From the NCBI RefSeq assembly GCF_023065955.2, contig NW_026622963.1:10919001-10983000 (forward strand): a stretch of DNA of 64,000 bases, given 5' to 3'. Positions 36,068-47,689 of the stretch are shown piece by piece (the stretch's first letter is position 1; every line of letters starts with the position of its first letter). The notes beneath the pieces are model-generated. The model searched no databases and was not told the DNA's origin. It saw only the letters and a program-made list of their open reading frames with translations. The position numbers and the translations under genes are program-made. The DNA comes from Ursus arctos (Eukaryota; Chordata; Mammalia; Carnivora; Ursidae).

Positions 36068-36224
36068 AAAGAAAGAAAAAGAAAAAGACTAATTCCATTC
36101 ATGAGGGCTCCACTCTCATGAACTAATTACCTCCCAAAGGCCCCACCTTATAATACCATCACATTGGGGGTTCGAATTTCAACATGCAAATTTAGGGGGA
36201 TATAAACATTCAGACTATAGCAAG
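35780..36224 (-). mobile_element. MaLR-type LTR remnant with (CA)n
   Basis: The antisense LTR order is visible: GGGCTGCCGTAACAAAATTCC, TATTTCTCACGGTTCTGTAG, CCTTATAATACCATCACATTG, then the LTR start CAGACTATAGCA. This is an old non-coding ERVL-MaLR LTR. A CA repeat at 36026-36064 has grown inside it. Confidence 0.75.
36026..36064. repeat. (CA)n microsatellite
   Basis: About 19 uninterrupted CA units inside the LTR remnant. Confidence 0.96.
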
Positions 36225-36539
36225 AGGTCCACAGTCTTCTTCGGTAGACGTCCCGAGAGTAAATACTTTAGGCTCTGCAGGTCATATGTTCTCTGCTCCA
36301 AGGACTCAACATGCCATTGTAGCTAGAAAGCAGCCATGGAGAATAAGCAAGTGCACCAAGGAACATGGCTGTGTTCCAGAACAACTTTGAAATTTGAATT
36401 TCATGTAATTTTCATGTGTCACAAAATATTATCCTTCTCTTGATTTTTTCCAACCATTTAAAGATAAAAAAATCGTTCTTTGCTTACGTCTATACAAAAA
36501 CACGAGGTGGGACAGACGTGGCTGGTGGACCATAGCTTG

Positions 36540-37260
36540 CCCATTTCTGGTCTAGGGGCAGGTTGGAAGGCAGGCTGGGGCCAGATCCTGGTGGGCATTG
36601 GATACCAGGTTAAGGAATCTTTTCCCCAAGTCAAACGTAGGAAACCATGATATTTAAACTTCCCTAGATTGGAGCCCTCTTCCAAGGCACTTTCTTCCTA
36701 GATAAGTTGCTCCCAAGATCGTAGGAAGGGGACCCATGATGTTGTTGGGCAGAAATGAGGGAGGAAAGGTTTGGGGAATAAAACTGAGAATCACTGTTAG
36801 CCTTTGAAAGCCCTAGATACCTAAGAATCAGCTAAGTGATTAAATGAAATCACATAGGTCGTTAAATACTTGAATCTGGAGCTAAGAGCTGAAGATGGAG
36901 GTAATATTTTAAACCGTGGGAATTGACACGCCCATTCCGGAACAGAATGTAGAGAGGGAAGAGAATGGAGCCAAGGACGAGCCCCGCGGCACTCTGTTTC
37001 TGGGGGTCGGCTGAGGACTGGCAGGACCCGGAGAGGCGAGAGGAAACGGCAGGCTTCGAAGGCAGAAGCCAAGGGGAAAGAGTGACTGAAGGAGCAAGCG
37101 GCCGGTGTGCCCAGCGCTGCTGAGCCCAGTGGAGGGTGAGTGTGGAGCGTGTCTGGGGGTCTGGTCATGGGCAGGTCTCTGGTGACCTTGATAAGAACAG
37201 ATCAATGTGGAGGTGGGCGTGGAAATCAGAGAGCAGAGGTGATGCAAACAATTCTTAGGA
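36540..37260 (-). mobile_element. L2-like LINE fragments
   Basis: Phrases common in antisense L2 occur, such as GGGGCCAGATCCTGGTGGGC and GGTTAAGGAATCTTTTCC. Boundaries and unity of the element are uncertain. Confidence 0.4.
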
Positions 37261-37324
37261 GATATTCTAACCTTCCCAAAGGGATGAAATGAAGCATTAG
37301 TCATAGGAAGGGTGAGGGATGGAG

Positions 37325-37800
37325 TGAAACTCCACACGCTTCTATTGCGTGCCTACTCTGTCCCAGGCACGATGCCAGGCACTGAGGATACAAAGATGGG
37401 AAGGGACAAGGCCCGAATAACCACACTCTCATATGATCAGAGTCCAGATAGGCCTAACAACAGCGGTGTTGGTGAAAGGAACACTGGAGCCGTGGATTCT
37501 GTGTTTGGGGAGCAGAAGAAGCATCCCAGGGGGGGTGTCATCTGGCCTGCTGCTTGCAGATGAGGAAGGATAGAGAGAGAAAAGTCCTGCCAAGCAGTGG
37601 GGAAGAGGATTTCAAAAAGGCACAGTCGGGAAGGGGAACAGCAAGTGATCTGATGTGGCCTGATGGGTAGTGGGAATGACAGGACATGGGGCATGGCAAG
37701 AGATGCTTTTGGAGACATTGGCCAGCTCTGATGGGATGGTCCTTTGTACCTTGCTAAAGAGACTGAAGTTTGCCATAGAGGGAACAAAGGGCAAACCGTG
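37325..37800 (-). mobile_element. L2 LINE fragment
   Basis: Antisense L2 begins TATTGCGTGCCTACTCTG, CCAGGCACGATGCCAGGC, ACTGAGGATACAAAGATGGG, then less clear sequence. Confidence 0.6.
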
Positions 37801-37834
37801 GTCCACCTGCTGTGTGCCAGGCACTGAACTAGCT

Positions 37835-38035
37835 GCCCTTTTGAACGTGGGTTCAAATCCTGATTTTGCAAGGCATAATAGCTACGTGGCCTTGAGCCCT
37901 TTAAGCTAGCAAATCTGTTTCAACTGCAAAATGGGGAGGGTAATGATTATCCTCTGAATTATCAGAAGGCTTAAGTAAGACCATAAAAGCAAAAGCAAGG
38001 GCCAGAACGATGATTTAAATAGAGTGATAGTTGCA
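37835..38035 (+). mobile_element. MIR fragment
   Basis: The sense MIR order is visible: GGGTTCAAATCCTGATTTTGC, CTACGTGGCCTTGAGCC, AACTGCAAAATGGGGAGGG, then GGCTTAAGTAAGACCA. Confidence 0.75.
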
Positions 38036-39109
38036 AGCTTAGATTTGCATTCTATAAAGATGGGTCTTAGAGTGGCAGGTAGGACAGATGGGGGCGCCAG
38101 GATTAGGACTAAAGGGTGACCAGAACTGCTGCAGATCTAGTTAATAAGAAAAGCAAACCAAAGAGCTACTGTTGGAGCCCAGGGGAAAGCTGAGTGCTGA
38201 GGGCCTTAGAAAGGCCTGGCCCGGGGATAGCTGAATCCGGGGTGTTCTGTGAATGAGGGAGGTAGGGGCACAGCCACGAGGAGGGTTACAATCCAGGGAG
38301 AAGCGTGCAGAATGATTTCAGGTTCTCCAGCGTGAGTGGGCAGTGGAGCTCTTAACTGAGCTGGCAGACACACGAGAAACTGTCGGTTTAGGGAGACTAT
38401 ATCATTTTGGACAAATTGAGTTTGAGGATTCCACAGAATGCCAGATGGGGAAGGCCCGAGGGAGCTGGGACCAGAGACAAGGAACTCCAGGGAGGAGGGG
38501 TGGGAGACTCAGACCTGACCTGTGGATACAAGAGGGACAGCCTAACTCCTGGAGAGGGAACGCAAGCCAAGGGCCAGATGGGGTGTGAGCAGGGGGGTGG
38601 GGTGGGGCGCACTCTGGAAGGTCCCTAAGAATCCAGTGTTTAGGTCAGGTGGGAATAATCCAAGACGTAGTTTACACAGAACTTCATAGCCTACTGGAAA
38701 CTGCATGGCATTCATCCATTTTGATCCCAGAGTTTCAGAGCTAAAAGGGAGCGTGTAGTCTTTTCTGTGTTCCGTAACTTTTAGGGCTGGGCGCTGTGAA
38801 TAAGTAAATGGCAAGAAGAGAAAACTGCTTCCTGAGAGGAGAATGCCCAGTATTAAATGTAGCAGTAGTCCTAGATTTAAAACGTATCCGCAGCATAGTG
38901 AGGACACAGCCCTATCAGTGGACTTCACCGTCAGTACAGACCGCCCCCTCAGTCCCCAGTTCCAGTGAAGAGAGGGTCAGGAGATGTCAGCTGGCTTTCG
39001 AGGGGATACAGAAGTGGCCCAGTGGGGAGTCACAGCGTGGAGGTCTTGGGAGAACCCATCCGCATGTGTTTCCATGATGTTTGTTGTACGTCAACAGCCT
39101 GCCGAGGTA
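38036..39109. other. Intergenic, no gene seen
   Basis: Mixed-composition DNA with no element I can name and no convincing coding signal on either strand. Confidence 0.5.
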
Positions 39110-39255
39110 TGTAGGGCCCAATTAAATCCCCATTTTACAGCTGAGAAAAACGAGTCTCTGAGAGATGAAGAGACCCACCTCCCGTCCCAGCAGTGCCAGC
39201 AAGTGGCAGCCGTGAGCGGGAGCCCCAGGTCTCCCTGCTCCACCAAGGTCAGGCT
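39110..39255 (-). mobile_element. MIR fragment
   Basis: The antisense MIR core is seen: CCCCATTTTACAGCTGAG, AAACGAGTCTCTGAGAG, then GCAAGTGGCAGCC. Confidence 0.65.
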
Positions 39256-39364
39256 TTCTTCGGCCACCTGAGCCGGAGGAGGGCTGGCTGTGAGGGCCAG
39301 AGGGGCCTAGGGACTGGGGCCCACAGGGGTAGGGAGCAGGGGAGAGGCCCCCCGCTTCAGGTTC
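39256..39364. other. Intergenic, GC-rich
   Basis: GC-rich unique-looking sequence between the MIR fragment and the candidate conserved element; nothing recognisable. Confidence 0.4.
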
Positions 39365-39830
39365 AAGTTGCTTATTTTGCATGAGCGTAAAATTACTGCA
39401 CAAGTCCCAGAGAATAAACAGAGTTAACACTCCATTAAATACAATGGACTTTCTCCGGAGCTTCCAACGCACCACGAGTGAAGCGAGCTGAGCAGGAGCT
39501 GGCCCGTGAGTAAAATGTACCTCGCACACTGCCTTCACGCTTTCAACAAAGAAAAATCCAGCACAGGGAGAAGAAAGCGCCGGCAGCGGCTCTGCGGGCT
39601 CAGGGCTGAGGATCCGGTAATGAAGTCTTTCTGGAAGGTAAGAAAGGGCTGTGTGCTGTGCGCTATTTTTAAACATGCTGGAGCAGCACATGTATTCCTG
39701 CCCCTCGCACTTTCTCCAGCAGAGGAGGGGCCCCGGGGGATGCAGCCAGGAATTTAGATGCTATTTATCGTATTTCCTTTTATCAGTCAAATGATTTTCC
39801 TATTTCCCACATAGATAAAGATCTTCTGCT
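39365..39830. other. Candidate conserved non-coding element
   Basis: A repeat-free 465 bp with retained CpGs and AT-rich factor-like words (CATTAAATACAATGG, GCTATTTTTAAACATG, TTTATCAGTCAAATGAT). The reading frames here do not resemble known proteins. Confidence 0.3.
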
Positions 39831-39967
39831 TACAGCTCCAGCTCGTTGACCTTGTCAGGACCGCTGTGCAGTCTGGAAATTGGTCCCAGAGAGAGAAGGG
39901 CATTGTTGCTAGGGGTTGGCTCCGGCGGGTTGGGTTTTTCTTCTCCCAGCAGGGAGGAGGTCGTTTT

Positions 39968-39976
39968 GCCAAAACA

Positions 39977-40007
<31 letters not shown>

Positions 40008-40034
40008 GTAAGTAAAATAAATAAATAAATTAAA
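39968..40034. repeat. (TAAA)n microsatellite
   Basis: A run of AAAT units with two AAGT variants, about 65 bp. It is not attached to a SINE head, so it may be the tail of a lost element or a free microsatellite. Confidence 0.93.
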
Positions 40035-41379
40035 AACCTTGCCCCCCCCAACCAAAAACTGCTTGTGCCCGTTTTTGCAAAACCGCAAGGTTGTCCGAGC
40101 AGTGTGTTGGTGTGCCAGACTCCCCACACTCCCACCTGAATATGTCCACATCATCCTTCCCCAGCACCGCTCTCTCCACCCCCCTCTGCCTCCCCTGCAG
40201 CAGCAAGCCCGACCCTGCAGCCCGCCGGGGACCCACTGCCGTGTGGCTGTCTTGGCAGACAGCTAGCAGAGGGGGCGGCAGCTCGGTCTCAGCTTGTAAA
40301 CGGAGCCAGGCTCTCTGCTGTGCCAGCTCTGGAGGCCCCTTGGAGATGTGTGCCTGAGTGGGAGCAGTTGCAACTTCCCCTCCGCTGGAGCCAGCAAGGC
40401 CTCTGGAAGCTGCATTCTTAGGCAAGGGTGTGGCCGGAGGGCGGAAGGTCTCTCCCTGGGCAGGCTGCCCTCACCGCCTCGCCTTGCCTGGGCCTGCTGG
40501 CCAGGTTCACGGGCAGGAGCTGCACCACTGTTCCGCACCTTCTCGGGAACAGGACCAGCGGATGCTGTGGGAGGCTGGGGTTTTATTATAAATCCTCTTC
40601 ATTTCTGGCTTGTTCACAACCGCAAAACATGCAGAGAGCCAGCTAGACGGAGGGAAGCCAGCTCCTTGCAGACTCGACGTTTGAATAGCAAGGAGCTGCA
40701 GGCCCTCCTCAGACCAGCGTAGGTCCGCTGTGGGCTTGAACAGGGCCGCCAGCTTTCTGGAGCCCCCAGGTCCCTCCCCACCCATCGTGATGCTTCCCGG
40801 CCAGGACAGCAGAGGGCGCTGGCTCTCCCGACAGCCTTCTGTCCCGGGCAGCTCTCCCACACATCTGGAAATGGGCTCTACCACTCTCTTACGAAATGTT
40901 GGGTGAGGATCTGTCCGTGTGAGACGTGCTGGCACCGAGTGAGCGAGCATACACATCAAGAATTCCACTTTCTCGTTAGTTCAGTTTTCCCCTCAAGAGC
41001 ACTGGTGGAATGTGGGGAATTTGCCTTGCCAGGGCAGCCAGCACATTGGAGGCTTGGGCTCCGTTCAGCCTGGGTGGAATGCTTGGAGGGACCACCTCTG
41101 GTCTGAAGCCTTTGCCCTTCCCTCCCACGTGGAGGGGGGAAAAGAAAACAGAAGAGCAGGACCTCCCCGATCTTTCCCCCAGGGGAAGAAAGCTAAAGAT
41201 GTTTGGCCTTGCCCCTGTGGGCTTTCTGAAGAGAGCAACTGCACACATTTCCAGGTCCTTGAGAAACAAGATCTAATTCTAAGAAAGCATCTTCCCCTGC
41301 CAGTGACATTTGCAAACAATGGAGCTCGGAGAGGAGAGACTGGCCGGAGGAGGGCAGAGCCGGAGCCTGGGAAGGGACC
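40035..41379. other. Intergenic, GC-rich, no gene seen
   Basis: GC-rich sequence with many overlapping reading frames under 155 codons on both strands. None has a family motif I know and none is framed by convincing splice sites plus a start. No mobile element was recognised. Confidence 0.5.
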
Positions 41380-41610
41380 TGGTTGCTATTCCCAGAATGC
41401 TGCCTAGACGTCTGCAAGCTGCATGCATTTAAATGTCCACATTTTCCTGCAGAAGCCAGCAATCTGTACTTCTCTTGGCCAAACAACACATTAGTCTAAT
41501 ATGGTGTGGGAGAAATGTGTTACATTCTTTTATGAACAGAATGTTAACACCACCTAGAATCAATATTTATATCCAAGAACACAATGAACTGGCTTGTTTT
41601 GTGCTGCTGC
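41380..41610. other. Candidate conserved non-coding element
   Basis: Repeat-free, with AT-rich motif clusters (GCATGCATTTAAATG, GAATCAATATTTATATCC, AACACATTAGTCTAATATGG). Looks like regulatory rather than decayed repeat DNA; unproven. Confidence 0.25.
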
Positions 41611-42079
41611 AGGTTTAAGAAAGGGACATTTGGGGGAAGCTGGAGGTTCCCCTTGCTCCCACCCAGAAAGGCAGGCCCATGGCAAAGCAGCTGGGGCTCA
41701 GGCATCCAGAGGGTTTCCGCCTCTGAGACACTGCTAGCTCCCTTCCTGCCCCTGCTGCCTTCGTCTCCTGGGATTTCGAGAGGAAGCCAGAAGCAGCAAG
41801 TGGGGCAGGACGTTGCAGTGGGGGCCAGGACATGAGGCAGTATCCTGTCCACGTGACAGTTTGGGGGAAGGAGGGTCAGGCTTGCATCCTGGCACTTTCT
41901 AGTGCATATCAAAGTGAGAGCTGACACAACAGAAATCCTTAGAGGAGAGGCTTCTGGGGGCTGGAGAGCAAGGGATGGGGTGAGATGGCACTTTCTCTGG
42001 TGTCACACTGGTGATGTTCTTTTGGCCAGGCAGCTCCCTCATCAGAGACAGCCACTGTGATGGAGATGGAAGCCAGTCG
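41611..42079. other. Intergenic, no gene seen
   Basis: Unclassified sequence between two candidate conserved blocks; no repeat or coding signal recognised. Confidence 0.4.
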
Positions 42080-42127
42080 CTTCTCAGAATGCTGTCTGTT
42101 CCTCTTCTCAGAATGCTGTCTGTTCCT
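42080..42127. repeat. Exact 24-bp tandem duplication
   Basis: The unit starting CTTCTCAGAATGCTGTCTGT occurs at 42080-42103 and again at 42104-42127 with no mismatch, which suggests a recent replication slip. Confidence 0.97.
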
Positions 42128-42299
42128 CGGAGGTTTTTGGGAAACTCCATCAAGCTCTTTAGGCTGTTTTGTTCCTGAATGCTGTTTTTATTTGACTGCT
42201 TTTAGAAGCCTCTGGGCCTGCAGCCTGGAGTCAGTGCCTTGCTCCTAACATGTAAAGTCCTTTCCTAATTATAAAAACAAAAACAAACACCTTTCTCCC

Positions 42300-42930
42300 T
42301 CACCTGGAAGATTTCAGTTTTGCCTGCCCTGGAGCATCTAGAAACGTGAGTGTCCTCTTCATCTCGTGGACTGAATTGGGGCCTCATTTTGCAGAGCAAG
42401 CAGGCCCACTTCGTTTCCAGATTAGATGCCGAAGGTTACCCCTTTAACAGTAGCACTTGTCTCTCATTAAATGCCCAGAGCTCATTATGGTATTACCTGC
42501 AGAAAAGTCTTCACTGCTTTAATAGGCATGATCTTTAGAAAAGATCCTTCGGCTTATGTATAAGGCCAAGACATGATTAATCTTGGCCCCATTTAGCCGT
42601 GGGTCAGATCTTCAGGCTACAGTGAAACCTCTTTGCAAGATCACAATTTACAGTTTTCTAAAATTTATAGCCCTTTCCCCTGTGTCGTTAGCATGTTTAC
42701 TTGTTGCCACTCCCTCGGTCTGTCCTGTTATTTTCTTCCAGTTCTAGGAAACAATCAGTAAACATCCCAATCATATTTGCTATAAAATCGGCCGTGATAA
42801 ACAGTATTTCACTGGAAGGCACGAGGACGTTTAGCATCTTTATAGAAGCAAAGCTCCCCCTGCAGAAATCCCACACGAGGAACCTCTCTAAGTTAAATGC
42901 TCTAAACACCTTCAGAGATACTGCCTGATT
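42300..42930. other. Candidate conserved non-coding element
   Basis: A 630-bp stretch free of recognisable repeats inside repeat-rich DNA, with balanced composition and clustered homeodomain- and forkhead-like words (TGATTAATCTTGG, GTAAACATCCCAATC, TTAATAGGC, GATAAACAG). No long reading frame fits a known protein. Function is inference only. Confidence 0.35.
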
Positions 42931-43090
42931 TAAGCTGACTGGAAAGTTGCACCTGGGTCCAGATGCAGTTCTGGTATCAAGGGCAGAACAAAGAAATAGT
43001 CAAAGTTGACAGGAGGGCCAAGGATCAAAGAGTGAAATCTTTAGTACGGATGGTGGAGGTCGGCAGGGTCTGACTTTGTGCCTGTAATTC

Positions 43091-43589
43091 AGTGCCGGGA
43101 TCTGAGAGGAACGGACTGACACTGAGCACCTCCTTAGGAGTCTTTAGTAAATGTCACCCCAAGTCCATACCTATCTTTAAGCTTTAGAATTGTCGCTATA
43201 GATGCTTATTTAACACCCACCCTCCTGCATCTCAAATGAACGTGCCCACAAGGATCTCTGCTTTGTAGACATTCCTGCCTGCCCCGTCTGCTCCTTCTCC
43301 AGCCTTTCCCTCCCAACAAATGGCACCTCTATGGATCTGTTTGAAGCTGGAGATTCGTGCACAGCTGCCCTCTCTCCTCCCACTTTCCCACCTCGAGCTG
43401 TCACTCATCTTGCTCATTCTACCACCCACGCAGCTTTACTGCATCCTCTCCTCCCTCCATTCTCTGTTCAGGCCTCAGTGGGAGCTCCCACCACCAGCGT
43501 CTCTCCCGGGGTTCAGCCACAGCCACACCTTCCCTCCCTATTTCAATGCTTTGCTGCCTACAACCCACCCTTCCGAGAGCAGCCAGGAG
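43091..43589. other. Intergenic, C/T-rich
   Basis: No gene seen; the C/T-rich sequence may belong to the L2 that follows. Confidence 0.35.
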
Positions 43590-44115
43590 AATTTCCGAAA
43601 ACCACAAGCTGGATTCTATCACTTCCCTCTTTGATATCTTTGGTGGTGTCCCCCTGCACTCAATACCCAAAGTCCTTAAGGTGGCTGAAAGACCTTCTGT
43701 GGTCTAACTCCTGTCTACCTTTTGCCACGCTTCCCCGAGCTTCCTCTGCTCCCCTCCCCTGATTTTCATTTAGCCCCTTTACAGCACCGACAGAGGCTGG
43801 TCTTCGTCCTCTTTTGCTGACTCCTTACCTAAGTCCTACTCCTTGTTCTGGTCTCGTCTTAAGTGTCACTTCCTTGGAGAGGTCTTCCCTGACCCCACAG
43901 TCTAAAAGAGGTCCCTACTCCCTGCCAGCAGGCTCTGCAGGACCACCACTCTCTTCCTCCTTTTGAGCCCAACGGTGACCACCTATTGACTTAGCTTTGC
44001 TTAATCATGTTTCCTCCCTGAGAAAGCGAGCTCCGCGAAAGCAAGCATCAGCTCTGTTCTGCTGCATTCCTTGTGCCGAACACAGAGGGGAATAACTACT
44101 AGTTGAACCGATGAA
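43590..44115 (+). mobile_element. L2 LINE 3' part
   Basis: The sequence follows the L2 end: CAAAGTCCTTAAGGTGGC, GTCACTTCCTTGGAGAGG, CTTCCCTGACCCCACAG, GTTTCCTCCCTGAGAAAGC, and a worn TGAACCGATGAATGAG tail. C/T-rich sequence from 43250 may be more of the same element. Confidence 0.72.
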
Positions 44116-44979
44116 TGAGACTACACGGCAACCTGGACAGCTGCTGCGAGGGCTTGTGCTACTTTAACGGTTGATGCCTTCCTGACCCTGTCTGGCCAGA
44201 CCGCGTGTTACCCCCCAATTCTTCTTGAGGAGTCCCTCACTGAGGGTTGGGAGAAACCAAGTCAAATTCCCAAATGTCTCTCCAGTGTCTCTGCCACGCC
44301 CACCACAGCTTCTTCCTGCTTCTTGTCCTGACTGTGCTGACAGCCTGCTGACGCGTCTCTCCCCACACTGCTTTGAATTCAGGAGTCCAGCAAGGACTAA
44401 GAACTGCAAATACGAACAGGGAAAGAAAGTTGCTTCTTGATTTTCATAAACCTCTAACTGAAATTTTGCACCTTTTTGGATGTTAAATATTGGCAACGGG
44501 GCCCAGTAGTACTGGCAGGCCCTGTGACTTTGCCACTAGCCGAAGCACAGATATTCCACACCACGTAACAGCTGTTACAGATGTTGAAAACCATGTATGA
44601 TCATTATTACTTTAAAATTATGGTAGTTATTAGAGCTGCTGCTAGAAAATGTTATTTAATCCTTTAAGAGACACAAGTATTCCTGTGTAACTCATTTTAA
44701 ATATTCTGATAGCTGTATTTCAGTATAGTTGGTTTCCTTTGTAATCCTACATACTTTATTTTCTGCACCTAAAAACATCATTCCGAGAAGCGTCCATAGG
44801 CTTCACAAGATTGCAAAAATGGGTTCATGGCAGAAAACATGTTAAGAACTTCTGGTCTAGTTTTTCTTCATCTCCCGTCACTGCAAAAACAGCCTTGATG
44901 CCTTGCCCGGGACAAATAAAAGCTAAGTCCCTTAGTATGCAAGGCCCATTTATAACCCATTTTCAAAAAACTCTTAAAA
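44116..44979. other. Intergenic, AT-rich, no gene seen
   Basis: Nothing recognised on either strand; unclassified AT-rich sequence. Confidence 0.4.
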
Positions 44980-44987
44980 ATATATAC

Positions 44988-45020
<33 letters not shown>

Positions 45021-45021
45021 A
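44980..45021. repeat. (TA)n microsatellite
   Basis: TATATACATATGTATA followed by an almost unbroken TA run. It is self-complementary and could extrude as a cruciform. Confidence 0.95.
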
Positions 45022-45115
45022 TCAATACCCTGGATTCCTGTGTTCTAGGAATTACTTGAGTACAGCAAAAATGCACTCATATCTCCAGTTCTATTTTTTG
45101 CTTCTCTTAAAGAAC

Positions 45116-45434
45116 TCCAGTTGACCCTTGAACAATGCCAGGGGTTAGTGGTACCAGCTCCCATGCAGTCAAAAATCCACACAGAACTGACTTCCCAAAA
45201 ACTTTACTAATAGCCTGCTGCTGCCTGGAAATCTTACCAATAACATAAATAGTCGATGAACACGTATTTTGTATGTTATATATATTATATGCCATATTGT
45301 TACAATAAAGTAATCCAGAGAAAAGAAAATGTTAGGAAAATCATAAGGAAGGGAAAATACATTTATAGTACTATACTGTATTTATTGAAAAAATCTACGC
45401 AGTTCAAAGCCATGTTGTTCAGGGGTCAGCCGTA
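45116..45434 (-). mobile_element. Tigger-type (MER2-like) DNA transposon remnant
   Basis: It begins AGTTGACCCTTGAACAA and ends TTGTTCAGGGGTCAGC, an inverted pair typical of TcMar-Tigger elements. Inside are TATTTATTGAAAAAATCTAC and TGTTACAATAAAGTAATCC, parts I recall from this family. It is non-autonomous and diverged. Confidence 0.8.
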
Positions 45435-45700
45435 CTTTCTTTAAGGCCTAGCTCAAACTGTTATCTTGGTAAAGCTCTTTTTTGACCTTCCCCAAGCACA
45501 ACCTTTGTATTTTCCAAAACAGTTTGCTTACAGCCATTTGATAATTTATCAGACTCTACTGTAGTCAGCTTTCACGTGTATTCTTTCTTACATTGTGAAC
45601 TTCTTGAGGAGACGGACATCCTCAGCTTTATACCTAAAACACAGAGTATGTATTTGGACAATATTTGAATGAATGACTATATCTAAAATATTCATTCTCT
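45435..45700 (+). mobile_element. L2 LINE 3' end
   Basis: The L2 3' UTR order is visible: GGCCTAGCTCAAACTGTTA, TTTTTTGACCTTCCCCAAGC, ACTTCTTGAGGAGACGG, then AATATTTGAATGAATGAC, the standard L2 tail. Confidence 0.75.
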
Positions 45701-45798
45701 TGAGGGGTGACTAAAATCCATAATGACCACACTAGTTTGTCCTCAAAAAAAAGAACTTCTTTTGATAAGTGGAAGTCCACTTAAAAATACAGCAGCCC

Positions 45799-45947
45799 GG
45801 AGGACACTTGGCTAATTCAGTGGATGGAGCGTGCGACTCTTGACCTCCGGGTTGTGAGTTTGAGCCCTACTTTGGGCGTAGGGATTACTTAAAAATAAAA
45901 TCTTAAAACAAAACAAAGCACAAAAAACCACCCCAAATTAAAAAAAA
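45799..45947 (+). mobile_element. CAN-SINE, short form, with 16-bp target duplication
   Basis: The short type reads CTTGGCTAATTCAGTGGA, TGCGACTCTTGACC, GGGTTGTGAGTTTGAG, then GATTACTTAAAAATAAAA and an A-rich tail. The duplication AAAAATACAGCAGCCC occurs at 45783-45798 and 45948-45963 without a mismatch. Confidence 0.94.
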
Positions 45948-46644
45948 AAAAATACAGCAGCCCCAAGGAAAATAGATTATTATCTTACATTCCAGTGCCT
46001 GGACCCAGCTGCCTTGAGTTAATGTCTATCCTTGAAGATAGCAAAAGCACCCCTGGCAGGAACCCATTTGCTGATTCCATAAACCTTTTGGCTGTATCAC
46101 TGATGTCTTCTCACATTACCCTTCTTTGAATGACGCCAAACATACCGGCCAGTCTCCTTCAAGCAGACGCTTTCCATTACTTGTCCCAGGATTTTCTAGC
46201 CATCAGGTTATGGTATGATTTTTATATCCTAGAACATTCAGCTGCTTTATGCCAACCTTAAGCAAATGCAAGGTTTGAAAAATTCTTTTCCTAAGGAGCT
46301 TGAAGAATTAAAAAGGAGACCATTCCTTAATTTCATAGTTCAACAAACAGCTTGGGTAGCTGGAGCTTCGTGTGTGTGCATGCGCTGAGGCTGGGAGGAA
46401 TGTCAGCAAACACTGACCTGAAGTTACAGTCTCACGGAACCACAGACTGAAGAGCTGAAAGGAAACGTTTAGTGGATAGCAGAGAGATCGAAGTGTCTTG
46501 CGCAGGGGCTCATCTGCTGGTTGACTCTCAGATTTAGCAAGTCCCACACAGAACTTTCGCTTTTTCCTCCATGATGTTCCAGCCTTAAGTCAATTCCATC
46601 TCAGGTAATGGCACTACCCAGTTGCTCAAGCCAAAAACATCTAG

Positions 46645-46727
46645 GCTCGATCCCACGATCCCGAGATCATGACCTGAGCCGAAATCAGGAGTCGGATGCT
46701 CAACTGACTGAGCCACCCAGGCGCCCC
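46645..46727 (-). mobile_element. CAN-SINE head, truncated
   Basis: Only the tRNA-derived head and adjoining body are present (complement reads GGGGCGCCTGGGTGGCTCAG). The tail half is missing, so the element is 3'-truncated in its own sense. Confidence 0.88.
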
Positions 46728-46734
46728 TCTGAGG

Positions 46735-47645
46735 GAGTTAATCCTAATTCTTTTCTTTCGTTCTCCACATTCTCCTCACAACTTCTGTCCATTACACTTT
46801 GAAAATATATCCTGAATTTGTCTGCTCTTTTCTGTCTGCATGGCCACCACTCGAGGCCCAACTATTGTCACTTCTGCCTTGGACTCCGGTGCCAATCTTC
46901 TTCTTTTTTTAAAGATTTACTTATTTTGAGAGTGAGAGAGCGAGGGCGCGAGCACGTGGTGGTGGGGAGTGGCAGAGGGAGAGTCTCAAACAGACTGTGC
47001 TCAGCGTACAGCCCCACGTGCGGCTGGACCTCACAACCCTGGGATCACGACCTGGGCCCAAACCAGGAGTCGGACCCCCTGGGCCCATCTTCGAATTGGC
47101 CCGATTCTGCTCTTGCCCCCCCCCCCCCCCGCCCAGTTCTGGACACAGCAGTCAGTGACACGTGGGCCACATGGATCAGATCATGACGCTTATCTTTGTA
47201 GAGCTCTCTTCACACGCCACTTAGAATACAATTTAAACTCTCTACCACACCTTGCAAGGCTCTACACGATCTTGTATTGCCTACCTGGCAACTTCAAAGC
47301 CACTCCGACTCTCTTGTCCTCTGTTCCAGCCTTACGGGTTTTTCTGTCTTCCTTGAAATCCCACAGCTCATCCCTGCCTCAGGATTTTGGCTGTTCTATT
47401 CCCTAATAGAATAGGCTCCTTGGAGTCAGCCTGGTCTGTCTTTAAATGTTACTTTTTCAGAGAAGCCTTTCCTCTTAGTTATTTTGTAGCATTCCATCTT
47501 CTCTTGGCAACCCGCGGAGGGGAGTTTGTTAGGTTATCTGTTTATAGTTTCTTTTCCCCTAGCAGGATATAAACTCCATGGGGACAGGGAGCTGGAGTTA
47601 TCTCCTGACAAATGAAAGACATTCGGCAAATATTGTTGGATGATG
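46735..47645 (+). mobile_element. L2 LINE fragment, split by a SINE
   Basis: The order of segments matches the 3' half of L2: TCTACACGATCTTGTATTG, CTGCCTCAGGATTTTGGC, CTTTTTCAGAGAAGCC, ATAAACTCCATGGGGACAGG, then a worn tail CGGCAAATATTGTTGG. A SINE (46907-47090) and a C16 run (about 47118) interrupt it. Confidence 0.7.
46907..47090 (-). mobile_element. CAN-SINE inside an L2
   Basis: The antisense tail TTTAAAGATTTACTTATTT leads into a body with GGCAGAGGGAGAGTCTC and ends in a truncated head (ACCAGGAGTCGGACCCCC). Flanks CCAATCTTCTT and CCCATCTTCGA suggest a target duplication. Confidence 0.85.
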
Positions 47646-47689
47646 AGGTCTAATTCTGGTTCTCACACCCAGCATACTATGCCCCTGCT

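Noticed and set aside
39122..39691. 189-codon open frame, minus strand
   Set aside because: It starts in a candidate conserved block and ends in a MIR; the translation is not recognisable.
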